NCBI GenBank assembly: GCA_921293015.1
Contig: OV121092.1
Coordinates: forward strand, 30,945,764 to 31,009,763
Reading direction: 5' to 3'
Source of the DNA: Phorcus lineatus
Lineage: Eukaryota; Mollusca; Gastropoda; Trochida; Trochidae
DNA length: 64,000 nt
Shown here: one piece after another, positions 1-13,215 of the stretch
Position numbering within the stretch: position 1 is the stretch's first letter
Layout of the letters: each line of letters begins with the position of its first letter
Notes under the pieces: generated by a model
What the model saw: the letters and a program-made list of their open reading frames with translations, nothing else
Database searches by the model: none
Told to the model about the DNA's origin: nothing
Position numbers and translations under genes: made by a program

Positions 1-252
1 AGTAGCACGTGTTATTGATCGTATTGTTGTATGTTCAATTGTTATTCCCATTTCACCCTTGTTACTTCCGCATTGGTATGAGATGTATTATACACTTTCT
101 AAAACATTCAATTCAATGACATTCTTTGAAACGAAAATAGTCGGATTTATGTAGACATTTCCATGTTGTCGACAATGTGGCCTTTGTAATAATATAGACT
201 TTCAGTAAAGTCAATCCATCCTGCTTCAACATCATTTTAACAATAAAGTTAG

Positions 253-785
253 TGTTCTAGTGTCCTTTAGTCTCTATCATAGGGGCCATTATCTCTCCAC
301 AGAGGTAGCTCCGTCATACATTCCTATACAACCTCTGTCATAATACGAAGGTTTCTCGGGCTTCAGGTAGTTCACCAAACCGGTGCAATATTGCAACTTA
401 AACTACCTGGCATTATTTCAGCCAATCAAAACACCGAATGCATGAATAACATATTTGTTGTCACATAGGCCTATGCAATGATACATTCGCAAAATGAGGC
501 GTATGTGTTCTGTAAAGACGGCTAAAAGTGCAAGGTGCATATTCGAGTAAAGTTTAATTTTTTGGAAAGCTTACGGGAATAACTTACGCGATTTGAATGA
601 TATATTTTGAAACGGCGTCGCTGATTGCACAACTGACTATGATTGCATCCAATCAGCGTTCAACATTTCGTGCCCGGGAAACCTTCGTATTAAGTCAGAG
701 GTTGTATAGGAATTTATGACGGAGCAACCTCTGTTGGGAGAGAATGGTTCCTACGATGGAAACTGAAGGACACTAGAACATTTAG
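253..785. repeat. outer inverted repeat around MITE B copy 1
   Basis: About 33 bp on each side of the MITE (starting GTTCTAGTGTCCTT on the left, and its complement on the right) are reverse complements with a few differences. The MITE therefore sits at the centre of a further palindrome. Confidence 0.75.
287..746 (+). mobile_element. hAT-type MITE, family B, copy 1
   Basis: A 460-bp non-autonomous element with long terminal inverted repeats of about 70 bp. The left end reads inward through AGAGGTAGCTCCGTCAT and CGAAGGTTTCTCGGGC, and the right end is its reverse complement. It shares internal sequence with the copies at 41.4 and 62.5 kb. The family is assigned to hAT because the 62.5 kb copy has an exact 8-bp target-site duplication. 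This copy has no clear 8-bp duplication; instead it is flanked by another inverted repeat (253-286 against 747-785). The antisense reading frame covering 714-1187 is not a gene. Confidence 0.85.
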
Positions 786-2842
786 ACTAATTGCCAGGAA
801 ACAACCTCCAATACAGGAAACGAGTGGACATTGTATAAGTATTGACAAATCTGTCACTTTCGTTCTATATGCCCTTGAGTGGAAATATGTGTCCATCAGC
901 AAGCCCATGCTGAGAAATTTGAATGTGAAATTTCTAAGAAAACCCTCTCTCCTGATTGGCTGTGAACGTGAAACGCTCGTATTGCAAGCTGATTTCCTCA
1001 TCGAAAGACTAAAGAGTACTGTAAACGGTCGTTGGCTGGTATGTCCTGTCAGTGAGACAGTTTCATTGGCTTTCAGAAGAGATTTTCCTGATAAAGTTGC
1101 CCAGGGGCGATTGTGAAAAGTTTCGGAAGAGAAAGCCCTGGTTGAGCTAGGTTGTTTAACCGTAGGATGATAATACTTTGAAGTCAAAAGGGAATATCCA
1201 TAAAATACTCATACAATCCCTTCATAATACAATTTGAAACTTTGAAATGGTTTATAACAACAATCGGTATCACCTAATGTTGCCTTATTTAAGAAGGTTT
1301 GGAACATGTACCATTACCGAATGGGAGGTAGATCTGTTGGTATAGTGAATACTCTACAGAAGATGGTCCCGTTGTGTCATATCAAACAGGAAAAGTACCT
1401 TAAAGGTATTTTTGAAAATATTATTCAGACTCAGAACCTTGTTACTGGTTCATGTATTAGGTATATAAGATACATTATACTAGGTATCAGATTACCAACT
1501 CGATCGACGCTCATTGGTTGACCATAGCTTCGAACTACAGGGGATTGCGTTTCGACGTCACAATGACGTTACCTCATAGACAATAAATGATTATTTTCTC
1601 TGAAGAGAAAATCGAAGAAAGTAGCAGAAATCGTTCTCTGCTGTTGTTCTTTCTCGACGCATTTTTATTTTGTACGATGTTCTCAGTATCGTATCAAAGT
1701 TTTATACGTGAGTGGTTTAAATTTTGCCTAAATTTCAGACATTATAATCCTATTTGAAGAAGTGTCTTTGACATAAAAACAAGATCTACCTACATGTACA
1801 TCAACCATCTGTTGTAATTTTAATGATTAAAGGGTTCCGTCACTCATCTGCCAATCCACCATAAGGGCAAAGTCACTTATGACGGTAATGTGACTTCCAG
1901 ACTTTCACCTGGGGAATGTTTCACACTATTCACACGGGGGCGACTTTGTATTTAAATCTTGACTAACATTGCTCGTTTAGTCTTGGCATATCGTTTAATT
2001 TGTTGCGTTGGTAATCCTTCTAATCAACAATATAATGAACAAAATAATACGTTCGTAATTTCAAAACATGTACCTAATCATCATATTTTAAGATAATAAA
2101 CGAATTTTTATTGTTTTTTTTACTTGATGAATAGCAGTTTATAATGAGTATAGTGATTTCTTTAAAGACCACTGAATGAGTTGTTTAAAGTCGTGTTTCA
2201 AAAGTGAATGCACATTAAATTGAAAATAATGACAGTCGATACCGTTATGCAATATCTAACTAAAACAAAAGTGATTTCACATTGACAATTTTCTCTTAAG
2301 GGACCTGTAATTTTAACAATATTTGATTTGCTGTCTAAATTCTATGTACTTGTGGCTTGTAAACATTAGTGTATAGCGTGTTCGTTTGGATGACCACATG
2401 GGCAGGCAGGGCTGTCAACGATTTCATAGTGCTTTGTCGTCATATCAAACATAATCCCAAAAGAAGTTTTGAACAATATCCCATTGAATTTACTATCAAA
2501 TTTATGAATGTTTCTTAGCAGTACTAGTGTAAAAGTCAAACACTTTTTGGGATGACTGTTGTGCAATGAAAAGACTTAAGATGTCAAGTTACTAACGATG
2601 CCTATCTTCTAAATGGTATTCACAAATGCTCAGAACCATTTCTTTTCATGGAAGTACATTATTAACGGGTAAACATCGTCAAGTCTAAAGCATAATTTAT
2701 ATTTACAGTATTTAAATATAGCAAGCTTAAAAGGATCTTTATTGTTTACACGAAGATAACAAAAGATGCATTAGAAATACAAACCATTTAGATAGTGAAC
2801 AAATGTAACAATGTTATATTTTGATAACACTATTTGCGTGTT
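786..2842. other. gene-free interval
   Basis: No supported gene. The only reading frames (for example 889-1116 and 1306-1521) are short, have no recognisable motif and are not conserved elsewhere in the window. The stretch 880-1130 is somewhat richer in GC and may be an unrecognised repeat. Confidence 0.5.
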
Positions 2843-2886
2843 GCAGGATTCGAACTCGCACCGCCATTTCTAACCATACTAAAGTC
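2843..2886 (-). repeat. possible tRNA-like B-box relic
   Basis: On the minus strand the sequence GAGTTCGAATCCTGC matches a pol III B box (GGTTCGANTCC type). No convincing A box at the right spacing was found. It is probably a SINE or tRNA relic next to the LINE tail, not a tRNA gene. Confidence 0.3.
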
Positions 2887-3145
2887 AAAATCAAAGAAGT
2901 TTATTGTACTTAAGGTGTCCTGCACATGGTACAAGTTTACAATAGGTACATAGATAATTACAAATATTTCATAGCAGATTTAACAATTCAAATATTAAGT
3001 TGTCTCTTAAGATATCAGCATAGTAGGGACAAACGAAAGCCAAGTGGACGTTATTCTCAAGATCAGATTTACATAATGGACATTTCTTTCTTTTGAAAAT
3101 CTCCTGCCTGTATTAACAGCTAAGCTTAAGTCCAATCAATATAAT
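2887..3145 (-). pseudogene. non-LTR retrotransposon ORF2 C-terminus with 3' UTR (frameshifted)
   Basis: Minus-strand translation ending at a stop at 2969-2971 contains CPLCKSDLENNVHLAF followed by VCPYYADILRD. This is the Cys-Cys-His-Cys zinc knuckle found near the C-terminus of many LINE reverse-transcriptase ORFs. Just upstream the motif NTGRRFSKER, normal in the same proteins, lies in a different frame, so one base has been lost at about 3090. The 3' UTR is about 80 bp and ends near AAACTTCTTTGATTTTGAC. The rest of the element is missing, as expected for a 5'-truncated insertion. Clade not determined. Confidence 0.75.
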
Positions 3146-4080
3146 AATTATGAATAAGCGTCTAATATTTCTTGATGGCAATATGCTAAAATATACTTCT
3201 GGTTGGATTAAACGCTTGTGGTATGTGTACAATGGATGCTATTGTCTATCTTGGAATGCCACTCTTGATAAAACATACATATTAATTTACTAAGATTAAT
3301 TACTAAAAACGTGTACTACTGCCGATACTATACATCTAAATCAAACTATAACAACGTTATATATACGTCATATATATCATACATTAATGTATTTAACTTT
3401 GGATTCTATGAAGACTATGCAGAAATTATTTATTCATAATTCCCTTTTTATCATTAATGCAAAACAGCCGTTCCTTACACAAGCGTCCCTTACAGAAAGT
3501 GTCTCAGAAAACAAACTATACAGACTAAAACACATTGTGGAAGGAAATTTAAGTAATTGACTGGAAATATGGCCAACTTATTTCCTTCAAAGAGGAGACG
3601 CAGACAGGCACGCAACAACACTACGGGTCTTCATCAAGTGTAAGCAGCATATTCGGGAAATCAAGCAATGTTTATTTACCAAGCAATTGTCTGCATGCCT
3701 TGTAAGGGTTAGCATTAGCAACTTTTAGAAAAATTATTTCGTCAAATTATCCTGAATATACACTATGCCAATTTTATAATCTTCAGATGGTCAAACATCT
3801 TTTACCTCGGTCATCTGTAGTCTGATAAGAATTTTTTCAGTATCAAGCAATAAACACCGTATGCCATTTTTGTGTGAACACCTTTTAATCATTTGAGGTC
3901 GGGGATAAGGATTTTTATAGATTCAATGAACATGGTACGTTCGTTTTTTAGGAATAACATTTTCTTGCGATATGTCAGATTTATTTTTGATTTTATGAGA
4001 TTACTTTATGTATCTTTAAAAACGTGCCCGTGCCCCTGCCCCTTCAACTAATCTGTTCCAGTACTTCTTAATGATCAGTT
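3146..4080. other. gene-free interval
   Basis: AT-rich sequence with no supported coding. It may include more of the 5'-decayed LINE next to 3145, but no motif could be read. Confidence 0.45.
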
Positions 4081-4398
4081 GAGGTGAGATGAGGAGATTT
4101 TGGGTCGGACTTTTTTTTTACGCCGCTTTCAATAGTATTTCACTAATATTACGGGTGCCAGTACGTTTAAATGGAGAAAGACCGCAATTACATTTTGGCT
4201 TTGCATTGCGGTGAAATCTGCGAGCATCGTTTGGAACTAGCAAACCATGAATGGTACTGCGGTGAAATTTGGTGTAGTATTGCACAAAAACCTTACTGCA
4301 TGCAGAACAGTATATAACTGGAGACAAAGTTGGTGGACCCGCGGCATGATCTGAACTCTTGAGCTCCAAACGAGCTAACCATTAACTATCGAAACCCC
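4081..4398 (-). mobile_element. tRNA-derived SINE S1, diverged copy
   Basis: Reverse complement of the S1 consensus seen intact at 22.8 kb. The tail with TGAGG repeats and the domain TTTACGCCGCTTTCAA lie at the low-coordinate end, and a decayed tRNA-like head (…TTAATGGTTAGCTCG…) at the high end. Clearly diverged and without an obvious target-site duplication, so old. The 83-residue frame inside it is a shadow. Confidence 0.85.
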
Positions 4399-6219
4399 TG
4401 ATGACGAATTGACTTTTGACTTATGGCATATTTATCCCTAGTCACCTAGCCATTCAGACGGTGTTATGTTTCCTGTACGCATGTTAGATATATTTGAAAT
4501 TATATTTAGTTAAACGTTTTTTTGCAGAGGGTATGTGATATAACATCGTGCATGTCTGTATGTATGGCGTCTCTATTCCTTACACTTCAAATCCATTGAA
4601 GACAAACAGATCTTTAGCCAAATGGCGTGACTGCCCATCCCTTTGTGACCATTCGATTTCTCAGAAGACCGAATCCTTAATGCAATGAAAATGTTACTTA
4701 CTGTTACTGTAGATATTTTATTCTTAAAATGTTTTGATTTTCACGGAGTTATTTCTTTACAATGACAATAAATCGTTACAGAATAATAAACATATGAGTC
4801 CCAACGATAATAATTCTTCACACACATCTTAAAAAAATTTAAAACATTATTTAGCGTTGATTAACAGGTTGCACTAATATATTACATCTATAACACTTGA
4901 CCTCTGTTAAATTGGACCAAAGCGTCTTCACAACAATAGAATCTAACATAAAATCTTCCAATGCAGGTTATTTTCAATGTTTTCATGACATTGTTTTCAT
5001 TGCGAATAAATTCAGAAAGAAATGGGAAAAAAACTCTTTGAAACTACAATTGATAAAAATGTATTCAGTTTAAGGTTTCTATCGCTGACAATTAAAAAAT
5101 AGAATAGATTTATTTCAAAACGTTATATTTACTGCATATTCAATCGATTATACTGTAAGGCTATCAATAACACAACAATCTTCCAATCATGAAGTTGTTA
5201 ATGTACAACGCTAATGGCTAAAATATTGCCCTGGTAGCAGTAATCGATAACTCACCCACTCGTGTACTGTAATCAAGAGTCTTTTCACTTAAAACTTAGT
5301 ATCTTCACAACAGTAGAGAGTTCCTGCCACTGGTTATGTAGCAATCCCCAATGTATCAGCCATGCCAATTTTGTCAGCAGTAGTTTAATTGATTTGTAAA
5401 TCCTACCAATCTGTATCATCTTGTTTTTAGGGTCTTCATTAAAGGGGCACAGAGTATGTTGTTGGAAACGAATATTCCAAACTTCATAAATAATGTTATA
5501 TCATCGACAGGTAGTAGTTGTTCTGATAAGTAATATCTCAATGGTTATAAGTTTGAATAATTGCAATAAACAGGACAAAATTCGAGTTTTATTATCGAAA
5601 ACCAGACAATGGCGCACATCAATGACTCAAACGTAATTTTGGAAACGTATTTATAACAGCCACAATGTTGAATATAGGTTGGTATTGCTAAGTAGGGTAT
5701 ATAGCTAATTTACACGTGAATGGAACGCAGAATTTCGACATCTTAGCATTTATATGACTGTTTTAAATTAACAATCGAAAACAAGAATTGTGACATTTAG
5801 GGATACAGATGCAAGTTTAGATAGGCGATTTTAACGTAACGTAGGTCATTTAATTTTAATAAATATGAAACATACTCTGTGTCATTGTAGTTCTTCAATG
5901 GCAAAATTCTAGGGCAAGACACTGTTACGTTTCGACTGCCTGATACTTAAGTACGACCACATCACTAATACGCTGCCTACGATTGGAATGTCACGAAGGA
6001 AATGCAAAAAATAACAGTCACACATTTACCAAAGGACAGCCGAAAATGCAGGAGAAACAAGAATTGATGCAACCATAACAAAGATCATTGTTAAGCCTGA
6101 CATCATCAATTCAATCTGCTATACATGTTCATGGCTTTAAAAGCAGACCTTTGATAATGAACAGTATTCTACGAGTTACAAAGCCTTACAAATGCCCATG
6201 ACAAGTAAACAAATGGTCA
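4399..6219. other. gene-free interval
   Basis: AT-rich sequence without supported genes or clear repeats shared with the rest of the window. Confidence 0.5.
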
Positions 6220-6352
6220 CATAGCGTGAGAGTCTGAGTAGTGCATGTAGTGATCAAGTCAACTGACACATACTGGGTGACACGAGCAAAATCAGCACCT
6301 TGGGAATCTACATCTAGGAATCTCTTCACAGTCGTCAATCACTGACGTGGCA
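6220..6352. repeat. dispersed repeat H, copy 1
   Basis: About 130 bp alignable with 16945-17077, sharing GACACATACTGG, a CTTGGGA block, TCTTCACAGTC and CACTGAC/CATTGAC. A weaker relative may lie at 27585-27660. Identity of the family is unknown; it may be the body of a SINE. Confidence 0.6.
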
Positions 6353-7825
6353 TTTATTATCATTTGACACCCTAGACTTCTAATTCGGATAATAGGTACT
6401 ACTAGAGTGTTCTGGTATCATCAATGTTACACAAATAGAACTAAATAGAAATTTGTATGTACAAATAGAACTAAATAGAAATTGGTATATACATTTCTCT
6501 TACTTCCTTTCATCATTAAGGTTGAATCTTTGAATAACGGATAAGGATATACAACATCAATGCCACCATATTTGCAATAAATAAATGGTCTTTTCATTCA
6601 TCCAAGAAGGTACAGCATAAGTATAGGCGTATCGCTTTCAAAGTAATAAGGCATTCTTGCCATCTCCCGGCATATAGTATACAGTTGTCACGGAGATACT
6701 AATTAAACCTGTTTCCTAAATGAAAATCATAGGACACAGGGGTTTGTAATGATCAAAGGGTCTCTAAGATAACATATTAGATTTGATTCTTACTTGTATC
6801 AATTTGACTTTCTTGATAACTGAATTGGCATCGAAACATTACTCTAGCTACAGATTAATGACGACTAATTAAAGTGAATTTGACGACTGATACGTATATC
6901 AAGGGCAGCATGCATCAAGTTTGGTTATTAATTGCTTAGAACTCAGGTGACACGAGGGTTCAACCACTTAGAGAATAACATTAGTTTTATTTGATTTCAA
7001 AAGCCGCTAATTGACAATCGTATTGTCACAGTTTTAACTGTTGACATTTATTATGTTAGATATTGATTTGATACCTAATTAATGCTTACTAAGTGTCTGC
7101 AGTTAACGAAAACCAAGCATACCCTACCTACACCAATCAAAGCAGTAAATCGGGCAGTAATTGAACAGCTCCTCTTCTCCTAATTGGACATTATGCAACA
7201 GTTGAATTGACATCCTTTGAGTTTTTTTAAAAGAATTAGCCGTTCCAATACTCGTCCAAAATCATAAACCAAGCAAGTTCGCGGAGTTACATGCACTACT
7301 TGACACACTCCGAAACTTCTCAGGCCTTTGGACGCCATCAGTATAAAGTTCTTGTGAAAACTTCCAACAGAAAATATATAAGAAAAAGAAAACATTCATG
7401 TTTGTCATCATTTGTTACAGGCTTGTCACCCTACAGGAAAAAAACACAAATATAGTGTAATTCAAGCTGTTTTAATATTCCTAATCAGACCAATCCAGTT
7501 AAAAATAGCAGTAATTATTCGACATTACATCAACGAAATTACTGATTTAGGTCAATTTCAGCTGACCTCTGATGAACTTTGGTCCAACCAATAAAATGAG
7601 GACTGGAAGTAAGCTTTGAACCAATCATGAGCTTCTATTCATCTTGGTTACTGTCACATGGTATCGTTAACCCTACGTTTATCCTTAAAACGTGTTAGTT
7701 ATTGTCTTACCTAATTTGTTAATTTACCTGTGCAGAGATAAATAAATAAACAAAACACAAATAATATGCCAACAATATATGCACAGACACAGTTATTTCA
7801 ACCTAATACACTGCGATACATTTGA
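6353..7825. other. gene-free interval with a small tandem duplication
   Basis: Nothing coding is supported. At about 6431-6490 a 30-bp unit (ACAAATAGAACTAAATAGAA…) is present twice in tandem. Reading frames at 7180-7395 and 7412-7594 lack motifs. Confidence 0.5.
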
Positions 7826-8235
7826 TCTTGTAATCGAGGTGTTCAAGAGCGTCGAAACAATCGCAATGACCCGCGATTCGAAGTTCTCTCTCATGATTGG
7901 CTGATATTCCCGCATGCGCGACACGGAATAGGTTGTAATTCTCCAGATGTAAATAAGAGACTTCCAGACGTATTACAGCTAGTTTAACAAGATTGGGAAA
8001 GCTAATCCTTTTTGGAATATGTACTTTGCACGTCTTCTTTACATAGCACATTGGCCTTATTAAGCAACTGTATCATTTTATAGTCCCGTGTGAAATGAAT
8101 ATGGTATCTGCGTGCATGCGGTGTTTTCATTGGCTGACATTTTGCAAGGTAGTTTCTATTGCGGAACCTGAGGAACCTGCCGGAAGCTCGAGAAGAACTC
8201 GTAGTTGAACAGATTTTGTACAGAAGATTAATAAC
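7826..8235 (-). mobile_element. hAT-type MITE family B, diverged copy 2
   Basis: In reverse complement this stretch follows the same order of blocks as the 41.4 kb copy: TTCTTCTCGAGCTTC, AAACTACCTTGC, GCCAATGAAAAC, TGTAAAGAAGAC and AAAGTACATATTC. Terminal inverted repeats are decayed. The two antisense frames at 7803-8051 and 8002-8256 lie inside it and are not genes. Confidence 0.65.
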
Positions 8236-10564
8236 GGAAGTACCTATTTTGCACATTATTTACATTATTTTCGTAGGATATATAACTTGTGAATAGTATA
8301 AGAACATAAAGCCTAGCTGAACTATTATCCTAGCTCTGCTAATGGTAGACAATGGCACGACAACAATCGTTTAATGTCACTCTGCGTCTTCGTACACCGG
8401 AAATAGGTGTAAAATGTTTACGTAGTGATCTACATTTGGGAACAACATTACTATTTGACAATTATCACAGGTTTGTTTGGTGTTAATTTTTAAATGGTTC
8501 CTATAAATACAGTTAAATTTGTTAATTGTGTGATTTTGGAAAGAATATCATTGCATATCGTGATGCTTACTCATATGATCATGTGTTCATGATTTTTTTT
8601 AGGATGGTGATATCGGTGTGTAAGACATACATGTACATTGTATGGTAGAGTTTTCTATTATGTACACTTCGAGGATTGTTACCGTTTCTAGTAATTTTGC
8701 CAGAATTTAATGTACAGGTTTTAGAATATATAGACTTAAATGAATCATCTGTATTGTCTGTTCATTCATTTTTCAGGTGTCAAATGTATGACAAATCATA
8801 TAAATGCAGAAGCTGCTGAAAAGAGGAGAATTACTTCGATACAATTATCAACCAAGCAATTCATTATAAACACCCTCTCGGGAATCAGAAAAGATTGGAC
8901 AAATAAACCTATACTCTACAGTACAGATTTATACCAGAAATGTATGCTAAACATTTGAAAATATATCAACATAATATTTGCTCCTGAAGTGCCTGGTGAT
9001 TCTGGCACAGGGAATACGTTTGATGATGAAGAAGGATGATTAAAGAAACGTTCCCTTTTGTCATAGAAAAGTTAAAAGAACATACACAATTTGATGTACA
9101 TCAGTCATTTCATGAACAACAGTCACATCTGACCGACCACTGACAAAAAACATGGAATAAATTTGTCTAACCAGACAAAGTGCTTCATCATGTGATATTT
9201 CAACTCCACTGAATAAACCTGTTGAATTATGCAATGATTCTTTTTGTACCAATATACAATATAAAAAGAACTTGTTCCAATGTTCCAATGGCTATTACCG
9301 TAAAAATTCAAGATGAAGAAAAAGTGCTATACTCAAGTGTAAAATTGTTTAAAACTTAACAACGGCATTGTCTATAAAGGTTAAGATAAAGCTAGAGAAA
9401 TGTCCTTACCAGATTCTTTTGATCTACAGGTTAAATTCATGTTTAGCTCTAGGACAAGTTATTCTAGTTTGTAAAGATAAGATCGTTACACGGGATTGGT
9501 AAATCAATAACTTTGTTTTCCTTTTATGTTTCTGCTCGAAATGTGTTTGTCTTCTGAAAGGCAACACTTAAAAGGTAATTAGCCATGTCCCTTTGATCCT
9601 TAACAAACGTTCTTTCTTAAAGACCCTATACTCAAACGTTACATGTTTCTATTACCTGTCAATGGAAATCCTCAAAAATTTACGTGAACTTGAGAAAAAA
9701 TTCAGATTTGTCTCTCTTAAGTATATTTTCGTTTCACTTTAACGGTAGATAATGTAGAAATTATTATTCATAATGCATTTGCCTATGGCATATTTATTAA
9801 AACAACAATGATTCCATATATTTAAAGCAATCATTGTTAAAGTTTCTGACTACAATGATGAGATTTTGCGATAATATCGAAGCATTCATAGAGGTAAGAG
9901 ACACGAAGCATCCACTGGAGAGATCTGACAGAAGTAACAAGGTCCGACAATGAAATTTATAAATTTATGTTACCATGTTCAACAAAAAGGTAGTATACGG
10001 ATTCAGTAAGTGTAGTTAATGAAGATTTAACTTTAATTTAACCATTAGTAAAAAGAAAACAGCAAGAGACCTAGTGTTCTGAACAAAAAACGTCGAGATT
10101 GAGATAATGTTATATAAATGTCAGTCACAAACAAAAGATTCTAACGACCTGTCGTCGAAATACAGAGGGTGGTTGTTTAAAATTTGAGACACACATGATG
10201 GTTATCTCTTAGATGTATGAATACTGATATCCGCTGACATGAGTGACGTCAATGATGGGGCACACCCTAGTCAGTCGTGCCGTTACATCTAAATGAACCA
10301 AGGGACCTTGAGCAGGGTGTTCAGGGCTATTGGATTGTGAAACTGATATATACCTAATTTAGACATAAACACTAAGGTGGTGTCTGAGGAAGCCCACACC
10401 GTAGACTCACTATATTTTGACAGATTGGGTGCAACCGTTCATAAAATTTTGAGAAAAGTAGTCAAACTTCCACGGTATTCTGAAAGTTATGTCAAAGTTA
10501 CCATATCGGACTGACGTTTAGTAAGACACCCGCCAGAAATTTGAATAACTCCAGTATTGTCTGG
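8236..10564. other. gene-free interval
   Basis: No supported genes. Short frames at 8740-8958 and 9061-9311 have no recognisable domain and AT-driven composition. Confidence 0.5.
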
Positions 10565-10690
10565 ACTCCCTTTGCGCCTGCTGGAAAAACTACTACTTGA
10601 ATGATCCCGCTGACGTAACTCTAAGGGTCACGGAACCACGAACCTCCACACCACAAAGTCCTGTGCCCCACAGGACGGTGCTGATGCATA
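10565..10690 (-). repeat. SINE C fragment
   Basis: Partial match to family C as seen at 40.55-40.9 kb, including the block GGGTCACGGAACCACGAACC (GGGTCACGGAAGCACGCAAA in the better copy) and the preceding GCCTGCTGG stretch. Strongly diverged and truncated. Confidence 0.5.
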
Positions 10691-12125
10691 AATTCAGGTG
10701 ATGACCTTCTAAACTGATATACACTGGTTACAATAAGTAAAATCAGTACTTTGAGAGTCTTGTAAAGTGGTAATGTGACGCTCAGCAGTTATTTGCTTGG
10801 TATTGATAAGCAGCCAAAACGGGGATGCTAACAGTTTTAGTCCGGTTTCCACTTGATCGCCGCCGCCGCAAGTTGTGTTTTGCTATACCATTTTCCCCAC
10901 GAAGATTTTCAGAACTAATAAACATATATTCTTATAATTACTTATTCTCGAGAGGCATGACATTTTAATGTTTGTATAAACGCATTTTTGCCTGAGTGAG
11001 TAAGTTATTTTGGATTTTCATCAAATACGTGGTTGAAAAAAATCCAAAAGAGAGTTGAATTTACAATCATTCGCCAATTAAATTGATGAGGCCTTTTACT
11101 CATTCATGAATATCTGATCCCAACGAAGAAAAAAAAAACAGTTTAGAAATAACACTAAATGCATGTTGGTGATTACTTTTTAAAAAATGAAATTCGTTGA
11201 TGTATTGAAAGCAGTTTTTTTATACAAGGGAACCGTCCGAGTGTTTTTGGCGTTTAAGCTCACCTTGCTTATTCGTGCTTTATTTGTTAACATAATTCAT
11301 TTTCAAAATCTATTGTTTAAGCACATAGATTAATTGAATTTTCGGAAGCGAACGAAACCTTTCATAATGAAAATATTGATAATAATTTAATGTATTCAGA
11401 GTCAATGCGTTGTTGCTTTGAACTTTTCTACTGAATTTGCAAAAGCTTGCAAAAACTTTTAAACTTTTAAACTGTTTTTAAGTGACAATTTAGGACACCT
11501 TGACAATGAACACAGTTGGTGAGTAAGTACTACTACATGTTAGGTTCATCTGATGCAAACACTTAATGTAGTGGGGAGACTGAACATAAGTATGTTGTTT
11601 TGACTGTGTTAACGTTTCTATGTTAAATCATCACTTCGAATTGCTAACCTTTTCTTAACAAAAATCTTTATACTAGAAAACAATTGATCAATTTGTGAAG
11701 ATAATATTTTGACACTACATAAAAAAAGGACAGGTACATGGTATATCAGTAACCAGGTTGGCATTACCAGAAAGAGTATTGGGCCAAAATTAGAAAAAAG
11801 TAGTGAAAAGTTTCTATTTCATCGATGAAATTTTATAGAAACACATTACAGGAAATATGTAGTCAAAATAGACACCATTGGTAAACATTATTATACATAT
11901 TTTGCGTCTTAACAAAAATAAATTTGCGTTTTTTCATTGCCGACCCCAGTCCTACATAAATACCTGCCAGTTGTGTTCATGTGTAGTACTCCCGTCTGGT
12001 AGTATGCTACATATGATGATTGAGGTTCTACCTATTGATTATGCATATGCATAAAGTATACCAAATAGTGAGATTATGTGTCTAAAATAGGGTGATTGCA
12101 TCTTGTATGTTGTGATGCTATCAAG
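10691..12125. other. gene-free interval
   Basis: AT-rich, with no gene or clear repeat recognised. Confidence 0.5.
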
Positions 12126-12602
12126 TTAAAGAGCCACTCCGTGAGTTTCATAACATATTATTTACCTTAGATACGAACCTAAATGTCATATGTGGTGATG
12201 TAAAATCAAAACATCTTAACTTTTCATGTCCAAAAGACATGTATCTGACAAATACTGGTTTTCCATGAAAATCTAAAAACAGCCTTATAAATGCACAGAG
12301 GTGAAGATATTACGTCCAATATACATGGATACTAGTTATATAACCTAACAAACACTATCAACTCATAATTGCCCTCCTGCCTGTTTTAGATAAGTCTCCA
12401 AAATTACGTTTGACTATTTGACGCGCGCCACTGACCGGTTTTCGATCATTATTGCGACATTCTACCTTCATATAGTCACTGTAAAAAATCAATAAGCTTT
12501 AAAATGTGTCTTTTTGGTAAAAGTCGATACTTCGCGATCAAATGACACCTTTGATTAAGTTTGGCATATATGACTCCAACAACTCACGGAGTGCCTCTTT
12601 AA
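12126..12602 (+). mobile_element. TTAA-flanked MITE, family E, copy 1
   Basis: A 477-bp element bounded by TTAA at both ends, with terminal inverted repeats beginning AGAGCCACTCCGTGAGTT (one mismatch between ends). A second copy at 55312-55788 has exactly the same length and is co-linear throughout. A TTAA target site is characteristic of piggyBac and Kolobok superfamilies; which one applies cannot be told without the autonomous partner. It encodes nothing. Confidence 0.88.
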
Positions 12603-13020
12603 GAATTCAGATCAATTGTATCATCAGTTTGAAATATTGACTTACATCACTACTCTTTGATCTTAATATTCACACAATTGGGAAAGGATCGTGGTGTACA
12701 TTCCTTACACTTCAATGCTAGGATATACATTCTTAAAGTGAAAAAACTCAAAAGCATAAGATGAAAATGTATAGTGATTTCTATCTTTTTGTTAGAATTT
12801 TTAGAAAGAGTAATAACATATCAAACACTCTTTCTTATATTGATAGAATACTGTTTGCTCAATAGACTCCCTCAAAGATAAACAATCTATGAATGATTCA
12901 TGTGACGACTATACTGTAATAACGATGCACAGTGATACTAGTTTGTGGATAGATATTTATTTACTTGAATGTGCCGTTCGTCTTGTTAACCCAGCATAAA
13001 ACTAGTAGTCATATGCACAT
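12603..13020. other. gene-free interval
   Basis: AT-rich, nothing recognised. Confidence 0.45.
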
Positions 13021-13215
13021 GAAGAAGAAGAAGAAGAAGAAGAAGAAGAAATTTATTCAGTATTTGAGGCCTCATGGCCAAGAGTACACTCATTTGAAAT
13101 ACTACATATAGTTTGCGGATGGACAGGTTTCTGTATTAAGACATTCGGACATTGAACAGACTCACAATAATAATGCTTAGCGATGTTCAAGATCCATTGC
13201 CTGAATTCAATTACC
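13016..13215 (-). mobile_element. probable retroelement 3' end with (TTC)n tail
   Basis: On the minus strand an open frame of about 50 codons ends GHEASNTE-stop at 13053-13055, immediately followed by AATTTC and a (TTC)n run (the GAA repeat at about 13021-13050). A stop directly before a microsatellite tail is usual for several non-LTR retrotransposons. No zinc knuckle or RT motif is visible, so family and even class are uncertain. Confidence 0.35.

Noticed and set aside
714-1187. 157-residue minus-strand frame
   Set aside because: Overlaps the inverted repeat of a MITE; translation has no family features.
4118-4369. 83-residue minus-strand frame
   Set aside because: Entirely within a SINE; the same residues recur in other SINE copies (for example 37432-37662).
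8002-8256. 84-residue minus-strand frame
   Set aside because: Lies within a diverged MITE B copy.
13021-13050. CRISPR-like or regulatory short repeat
   Set aside because: It is a plain (GAA)n microsatellite, most easily explained as a retroelement tail.
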